From: Sperchopsis tessellata
Taxonomy: Eukaryota; Arthropoda; Insecta; Coleoptera; Hydrophilidae
NCBI GenBank assembly: GCA_033557685.1
Contig: JAWQRN010000120.1
Span: 1 to 37,558, forward strand
Reading direction: 5' to 3'
DNA length: 37,558 nucleotides
In this document: positions 31,677 to 37,558 of the stretch, one piece after another
How positions within the stretch are numbered: the stretch's first letter is position 1
How the letters are laid out: the number at the start of each line of letters is the position of its first letter
Notes under the pieces: model-generated
The model's input: only the letters and a program-made list of their open reading frames with translations
Databases searched by the model: none
What the model was told of the DNA's origin: nothing
Position numbers and translations under genes: made by a program

Positions 31677-33531
31677 TTTACGCTTGTAAACATGGATCAC
31701 ACAAAAAGTGTAGAGATTACTCATAAGCACTGCCTCTGCAGAATATTTTTAGCCAGAAATATGCGGATTCATCTATCTCAGCATTCCTCCAAGTTGTGTA
31801 AAATGGTAAGCAATTTTGAGCTACAGCTAAAGCTACTTCATGTACAATTTACGCTATTATATTTAAATTTTTTATGAAATGACTATTAAACAAAATGTGA
31901 CAATACTTGTATTTATAGAAAATCGAATAGAAGTTTGTTTATGGTTACGATAATGAAATGTTAAAATTTAAATTTATTGCAGTGAAATTTATGAATGAAT
32001 TGAGTTAAAGTTTACTACAGCATAAGAAATAATTAATTATTATTGTTATATTTTGGACGATACTAAAAATAACTTATCTGTACATATATGTGAGGCTTTA
32101 CTTATTGTATTTATTCTACGAGAACATCCAAAAAAATATCTACAATTTTTGCAAAAGAATCATTTGAATTTATGGAAGAAGATGGCATTATTTATATTTT
32201 TAATTATACTTAACTCGTTCAAAATCAAAAATATGTTTTAAATATCTCAATAAATAAACAAAGCAATCATCCATGATTAGAATTTGAGGGGTTAAAAGTA
32301 ATTAGATTCTTTAGCCTTTGGATAATTTAGAGATTTTGATTGATCCCTTTCATTCGTTTTTACAGGTTTAGTATTAATTGTAACTACTCATTCTACAAGC
32401 AGACACAATAAATACTAGCATGAAATTTAGTAAGGTTGGTATAAGTTTCTCTAACCATCAGGACATTAATAATAAGAAAAATTTGAAATTATAAAGATTT
32501 TAATAATCATATCAATATTAATCAAAATTATTTATAAAATTGAATTTAGAAATATGTTTTCTGCCTATCCAAGCATTTAAATTTGTCACCCTTGCTTATG
32601 CATTACCTAATTTTAACTAAAGTTATTAGTCTGCCCACGTGAATCCGCGCTGTTAGAGAACGCTTTATAATGTATAACCAAAGCCCCTCTCTGGAAGTAT
32701 AATATAATTATTATAGCTTCTTAACTAAGATAGTTTATACGAGAACGTCTTTTTAGATATCAGCATCCTTACTATTTTATTTGAACAAGTGGAGAGTACC
32801 ATATTAGCTGAATAAAATAAGGTTCTCGAAAACGATATCGTGTAAAATGTTCGTAGATGAAATTTTAGAAAATAATATTTAAAATAGAATTTTAGAAAAT
32901 CGGTAAAATGGATTTAAAATATTGTACATTTATATATGCAATATTCAGCCAGTTGGCAAAGGACACTCTAATGGTGATGTGTACTTTCGTATATTATTTT
33001 TCAAAAATTGAAGAAATCTGAAAAAAATCCTTCAAAAATCTTTTAAAGTGGAATATTATGTTATGTATAATTCCCGTGGCACTATTATTGTATATACTAT
33101 CTATTTTAAGTCATATTAGAGTTACTGACAAATCTCTTGAAACATTTGTTAAAATACTGGAATACAGTAGTTTTTCGTTCAAAGTCATCTACACAACTTA
33201 TAAACCTTGCGATCATGGAATTGTAATATCACTCTATTTGACTTTTTGTATTTGGTGTTGTAATCTATGTGGAATGCTTAAAACTTTAGTTCAAACTAAA
33301 GTACTTTAGTATTTTTTAAAAACCTTTAATATGAGCTAATCAACGAGGCGTATATTCCAAGTTTTGCAGTGAATAATTTAATGAGTTGAAATTTACTGTA
33401 ACTTTATTTAAAATTAAAATGCCATGAGAGCCATAAAGAAACGATGCCCATGATTCATCGCTAATTTGTTCGTAATTAAAATATCCACAAACACTGACAC
33501 TTATCACAAAATCCAAACAATAGAAACTTAC

Positions 33532-33546
33532 AAATTTGAGCTTCAT
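33532..33546 (-). CDS. First coding exon (MKLKF) of the Gln/Ala-rich secreted protein
   Basis: On the minus strand ATGAAGCTCAAATTT is followed at once by the consensus donor GTAAGT. Joined in phase 0 to the exon at 26526, it gives MKLKFVPIVYLTITFVSC. That is a textbook signal peptide: a basic start, a hydrophobic core, and Ser-Cys before the charged TKDH. The ATG has A at -3. A longer frame upstream starts only at GTG and is not needed. The match of phase, strand, donor, acceptor, signal-peptide logic and upstream promoter is the evidence for joining exons 7 kb apart. Confidence 0.72.
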
Positions 33547-33661
33547 GATGAACTTCACTAACTAAACACTACTAGTTTAATCTAAACGGAGCTTGTTAAT
33601 GCACATGGGCTGTTATTCTTAGCCTTCGAAGACCTTGTTCTTCGCTGTTAACATTGACACT
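33547..33661 (-). other. 5' untranslated region with two upstream ORFs
   Basis: The predicted leader is 115 nt from the initiator A (33661) to the start codon. It contains two short upstream ORFs: MLTAKNKVFEG (33654-33619) and MCINKLRLD (33606-33577). Both stop before the main ATG. The first begins only seven bases after the predicted cap site, so ribosomes may largely skip it. Confidence 0.5.
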
Positions 33662-33693
33662 GAAGAGATTCCTCGATGACTTTCTTTTCTATA
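33656..33693 (-). promoter_or_regulatory. Core promoter: TATA-like box and arthropod initiator
   Basis: On the minus strand TATAGAAAAG starts at 33693, and TTCAGTGTC places an arthropod initiator (TCAGT) with its A at 33661. The spacing of 32 bases is the normal distance for a TATA box and start site. The predicted transcript runs directly into the MKLKF exon. Confidence 0.65.
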
Positions 33694-35921
33694 CTTTTGT
33701 ATCGCACTTCGTGCAGAACAAGGCGTGACCATACTAGGGGTCTAGCTATCTCATTTCTTGCACTCTCGCTGTTTGGCAAGGAAGAAGATGCATATTTATC
33801 GCAGGTGAGGGCAATTTACAAATCATATGAGGAGACGTAAGTAAAGCCGGTTTAATTTCTCTTATCTCCTCTGTGCAGTTGGCCAGATTATTCAAGTACA
33901 ACTATTATTGTACCTATAACATAATTATTTACGTATCTTCTTAAAACTGCAGCAGAACCGTACATACGAATATATGCATGAGGCGAACACTGATGTCCTC
34001 GGGGTAGGAGAGCAACACCGGTGTTTGACTAGATATACATTTTATATAACTGGCGATTGTAGATCAGTGCAGGGTGAGAACGACTACTGCGAATAGGGAG
34101 CGTAAATTGTTTCTTTTTTGGTTAATTTTTGTAAGAAATGTTAGTTAGTTACCACAATTCAGATCCGGTAAATGGTTCATTATGTATTGGAATATGATGA
34201 TTTTTATGACACCCTTATCGTCTTAGTGAGCAGATCTAAAGATATGCTTAGATAGATGTAGACGGGTAGTAATGCTACATTTTCAATTAATTTTTAACTA
34301 GAAAAGTAAGCAATGCATATTATATCACATCAAAATGTCCCGTATATCAGCTAGCAGACGACAAGGTCAAGTCTACAAAGTATTGCTGTGTATTGTTGCT
34401 ATTTTATCACTCTTATGGCTAAGTTAAAAAGGTTAGTAATAGCGAACATGGAAAATATAACGAATCGATTTCCTTCTTCCATTTTATTGTTGATTGATTT
34501 GAAATGTAAACATTTATATCGTAAATTTTATGCAAATCGTGTCTTATATAAGAAATTTTTAATATTTCGTATTCTATAAATAATTTATTTTTACAAAAAA
34601 AACATAAAAATAAGGTTGAATATGGTACAACAAAAAAAATAAAAAAAATAAAAGCAGAAAGAAAAGGAAATACAAAACCAAGCGTAATTGCGGTTTCTTT
34701 TTCCTTTAATCTCATAATGAAACAAATGGAAGGCACTGTTTATGAATAGGCAGGCAACGGCAACAGCAACATCATTCAGAAGAGAAAGAGACCAGGAAAA
34801 AATTATTGAAGAATGTTTCTTTGAAAAAGAGTAAGTTAAAGAAGATTTAGATTCTGTTGAAGATATTTGAAAGTGGCCAGGGAGTATTACTGGTAAGTTT
34901 ATAAGAAAATACTCAACCTAAAATATACAAGAAAAAATTACTTTCATACTCTGAAGATTGATTATATTTTTGTGTACCTTCTTGTAAAAGATATTGTGTA
35001 TAAGTTCAAGCGGTTAACCATTATATGAGCAATTTGATGAATACATAGGAGCTTTACGACGAAGCTCTTGAATATCAAGGGGACATACTTTTTGTTTGAT
35101 TAATTAGTTATCGAATAAGAGGCCTGGGCAATTTTACAATGATCTACATGAGCAAAAATATATTTCTAAAATATTTAGATATGTTTTTTTAATAAATTTA
35201 AACCATAGATATCAACTAATTTGTATTACGTTCTATGTAAACAGAGACTGGTGCAATAACAGAAAGATTTATTTTTTCCTACAGAGCAATTATTCTGTAG
35301 TTTCTAGAATCTATAATAGTGCATAAATTAGCTAACTTAACTCTTAAGATAATAAATGAAATCAGAGCAGTTGCTTTAAGATGTATAGAATTCAGTTAAA
35401 AAAGAATAAATTTCACTTGCCATTTGTAATATTACAGTCAGAAAATAGTAATGAAAATTGAAAAACTTTATAGGCTACTACTTGAGAAATAGTTTCAAGT
35501 AAATAGGATAGATCTTAACCCTTTCAAGACTCTGTGAACAATGCGTCCAACGAAATATTCAAACAATTTTACTGGGAATATATTTCTTGAATTACAATAG
35601 TTTCCTTATATTTTGACCTGATATGACCCTCAGTTATTAGACTAAATAGATGTGCGCCAATTCATACATACATAACACATAAAGTGTTATTCTTTCGCAA
35701 TATTTTGTAAACGAATATTATATAGGTGGTATAAAGTACACATATAGTAATATTATAGTTTAATATAATGCTTGAATTCTTATTATTTTGTTAATATTTG
35801 AATTATTTTGTAACAGTATGATACTGGAACTGTTTGTCCCAATAGTCATATAATGCGGGAACATATATCCTAGTATTCCTATTTAGTCGCATATTATAAC
35901 ATAATTTGTATTCTTTTCAGT
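33694..35921. other. Upstream region with unassigned short frames
   Basis: The first 400 bases beyond the promoter are less AT-rich and may hold regulatory sites of the minus-strand gene. A plus-strand ATG frame of 30 codons at 34335-34427 reads MSRISASRRQGQVYKVLLCI and VAILSLLWLS, a basic stretch followed by a membrane-spanning segment. Near 34741 a further plus frame begins MNRQATATATSFRRERDQEK. Neither has a recognised domain. The rest is AT-rich and empty. Confidence 0.35.
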
Positions 35922-37030
35922 ATGGAACATATAAAACGCAAACTGAATGAAATAGAGTTAGATGAGATAGCCAATAACTTCACGGACGATACATCTGTTT
36001 ATTCTGAGGCATACGCAGACCTATTCGCCCGAAGTGATAGTGACTAGATGATTTTATATTAACTGCGGAAGAAGATTCAGAAGATTCTGATTACTATATG
36101 ATATAAATCGCTTTTCATCCAAATATTTTATAATTTTGAAGATGTGGTCTAAGAGTTTATTGATATTGATTGCCGAATGTATATGTGAACGATTACATAA
36201 GTTAGCTAAGAAAAATGTTCCTAAAACTGATACAGGAGGGATAATGATATTGCATGGCACATTTTTATTATGTGCGATAACTGTTTACTAAAATTATATT
36301 TCAATCACCCAATACAAATTTCAGAAGCTAAAGGAAACTTTACTACATCGAAGTTGTTTCTTGTCTAATATATACATTCCCTAAATATAAACTCTTGCAG
36401 GTAGAGCATATGTGAATCAGTGGCAAAATTCAAAGGTTTCTCGGCTTTTAAATAATACCTACCCCCAAGCCAATCAACAGAGATTCCTCCACCTGATGTA
36501 GTTACGATTTGAATGTATATTGTGGCAAGGAAGATAGTAGATCAATCGATAATACTTTGAGAGCACACGCTGTGTTGAATTTATGCGAATCGAAGAAATC
36601 ACCTGATATATAATTATGTTTTGATCATTTCCTCATGCGGCTGCAATGGAGACATGTATAAAACTAGAAAGAATGTACCAACGAGGTACATGTTTTAAGT
36701 AACTGTTTTTATGAGTTAAATTGCAGTATGGCTTCGAGCACTTGTAACTGACTTTAGAAGTATTTTTTTTTATATAATGAAAATTAAGGGAAACTTTCAA
36801 CAAAGAATACACAACATAGAGATGAAGTAAGATTTGTAAAAAAGCGAAAAGTTATGTTTCACGTTAGCAATGGGAATGGTACTATTTACATGATAAAACA
36901 TTGTTTATTACAGACATACTTCACATATAAACAGCTATCGTATTGTCAAAAATCGTACAAAGAAAGATGAAAAATAATCAAAGGAATAGTGCCGGGCATA
37001 TTACGTCACTAAGAAATAGAGACAACATGA
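35922..37030 (+). pseudogene. PiggyBac-type transposase, decayed
   Basis: An ATG at 35922 opens MEHIKRKLNEIELDEIANNF and continues SVYSEAYADLFARSDSD before a stop. A frame change gives DDFILTAEEDSEDSDYY, the acidic N-terminus usual for this family. Farther on come NVPKTDTGGIMILHGTFLL and MSICESVAKFKGFSAFK (compare xSIDExMxxFKGRSxxKQYxP). The best segment, near 36510-36630, is YDLNVYCGKEDSRSIDNTLR, then AHAVLNLCESKKSPDI and LCFDHF, matching the piggyBac catalytic core up to the FDNFFTS block. Many stops and shifts disable it, and the first catalytic Asp of SIDE is Cys here. No intact terminal repeats or TTAA pair were identified. Confidence 0.78.
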
Positions 37031-37558
37031 AACGGAATATTATTAAAAATAAACATATTGTAAATATTAACTAAGTATACGCATAAGTATGGGAATCACT
37101 TAATATACTGAATATGGCTTACTAAAGCCAATTACTAAAAATCTAAAAATAGAATAAACGAAACGCATTAAAACGCAAATAAAGCTATTAAATGAAAATT
37201 TTAATACAGCAAAAATATATTTGTAAGTTGTTTGAAACGGAGATAATACATAGCCACAATATAAATAATATAATGTAATACACCAATTTGGTTCCACAAA
37301 GTGCAAAAGCACTGAAGATTCCGGAAATGAACACGTTCAAAGGGTTTACAACAGCGTAAATATGAAAGATAATGATATGACAGCATTTACAAAAATATTT
37401 TTATATGATTGATGCAATTGGTACAAGAGGTTTGCTTTGACACTATTTGAAAATTATTTAAAACATATAATATTGTGACGCAGATGTTGACTGAAACTCT
37501 TTTCGTGGAAAGCGAGAATGGAATTCGTTTCCTTATCTATTTCAATGATATATATATA
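37031..37558. other. Right edge, no recognised feature
   Basis: AT-rich sequence with short hydrophobic chance frames only. It could include the 3' end of the piggyBac relic, but no terminal repeat is visible before the window ends. Confidence 0.4.

Larger units (their letters stand above)
26527..33531 (-). other. 7,005-bp intron splitting the signal peptide
   Basis: It is bounded by a GTAAGT donor directly after the codon for Phe5 and a TTTAG acceptor before Val6, both phase 0. A long first intron inside the signal-peptide coding region is common in insect cuticular protein genes. It contains a PLE tail and a PLE copy, a TA microsatellite, and a 2-kb T-rich region. The stretch 26527-27600 and the stretch 31690-33531 are AT-rich with nothing I can assign. 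Confidence 0.7.

Noticed and set aside
33340..33558. 72-codon minus frame containing MKLKF read through the donor
   Set aside because: It opens at GTG and only continues by ignoring a consensus GTAAGT. The spliced reading gives a complete signal peptide and fits the promoter, so the read-through part is treated as intron.
1..37558. CRISPR arrays, rRNA, tRNA, bacterial operons
   Set aside because: No regularly spaced repeats, no rRNA-like conserved blocks and no tRNA folds were seen. Gene structure is eukaryotic with spliced exons.

Overview
The window looks like a stretch of an insect (arthropod) nuclear genome. It is strongly AT-rich and gene-poor, with introns of several kilobases, TA microsatellites and many decayed transposable elements. 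It also carries a cuticular protein exon with a chitin-binding Rebers-Riddiford domain. No bacterial-style operons, rRNA, tRNA or CRISPR were seen.

Left part (1-10445). The 3' end of a plus-strand gene occupies 1 to about 6075. Two phase-matched exons (3129-3212 and 5747-5829) encode a Thr/Glu/Tyr-rich stalk and a hydrophobic C-terminus of the kind removed during GPI anchoring. An AATAAA signal lies at 6054. A dead Jockey-type LINE endonuclease follows (about 6690-7965). The last exon of a minus-strand pro-resilin-like (RR-2-type) cuticular protein is at 10236-10445.

Middle (10450-23480). This is a transposon graveyard. It holds an internally deleted LTR element with Gag zinc-knuckle remains (11693-12827) and several Penelope-like element (PLE) tails. 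A 346-bp mariner-derived MITE has near-perfect 33-bp inverted ends and a TA duplication (14219-14564). There are also a LINE C-terminal fragment (about 16715-17095), two head-to-head PLE copies (19690-20935 minus, 21060-21680 plus), a truncated LINE inside a PLE tail (21680-22455) and a foldback repeat (22842-22989).

Right part (23485-37558). The main gene is on the minus strand and I could assemble it from sequence alone. It has a TATA box and an arthropod initiator (33693 and 33661), a 115-nt leader with two small upstream ORFs, and an exon encoding only MKLKF that ends in GTAAGT. A 7,005-bp phase-0 intron follows, then a 3,042-nt exon that completes the signal peptide. The predicted product is a secreted protein of about 1,018 residues. 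It is Gln/Ala-rich, has a furin-like RIKR site, a Tyr/Asp-rich segment, a His cluster and a very basic tail. I do not recognise its family; an extracellular or cuticular matrix role is inference. Its intron carries another PLE pair and a 2-kb T-rich region almost free of long ORFs. Beyond the promoter lies a decayed piggyBac transposase (about 35922-37030).

Functionally the three host genes are separate: one cell-surface protein and two secreted, probably matrix-type proteins. Everything else recognisable is mobile DNA in various states of decay.
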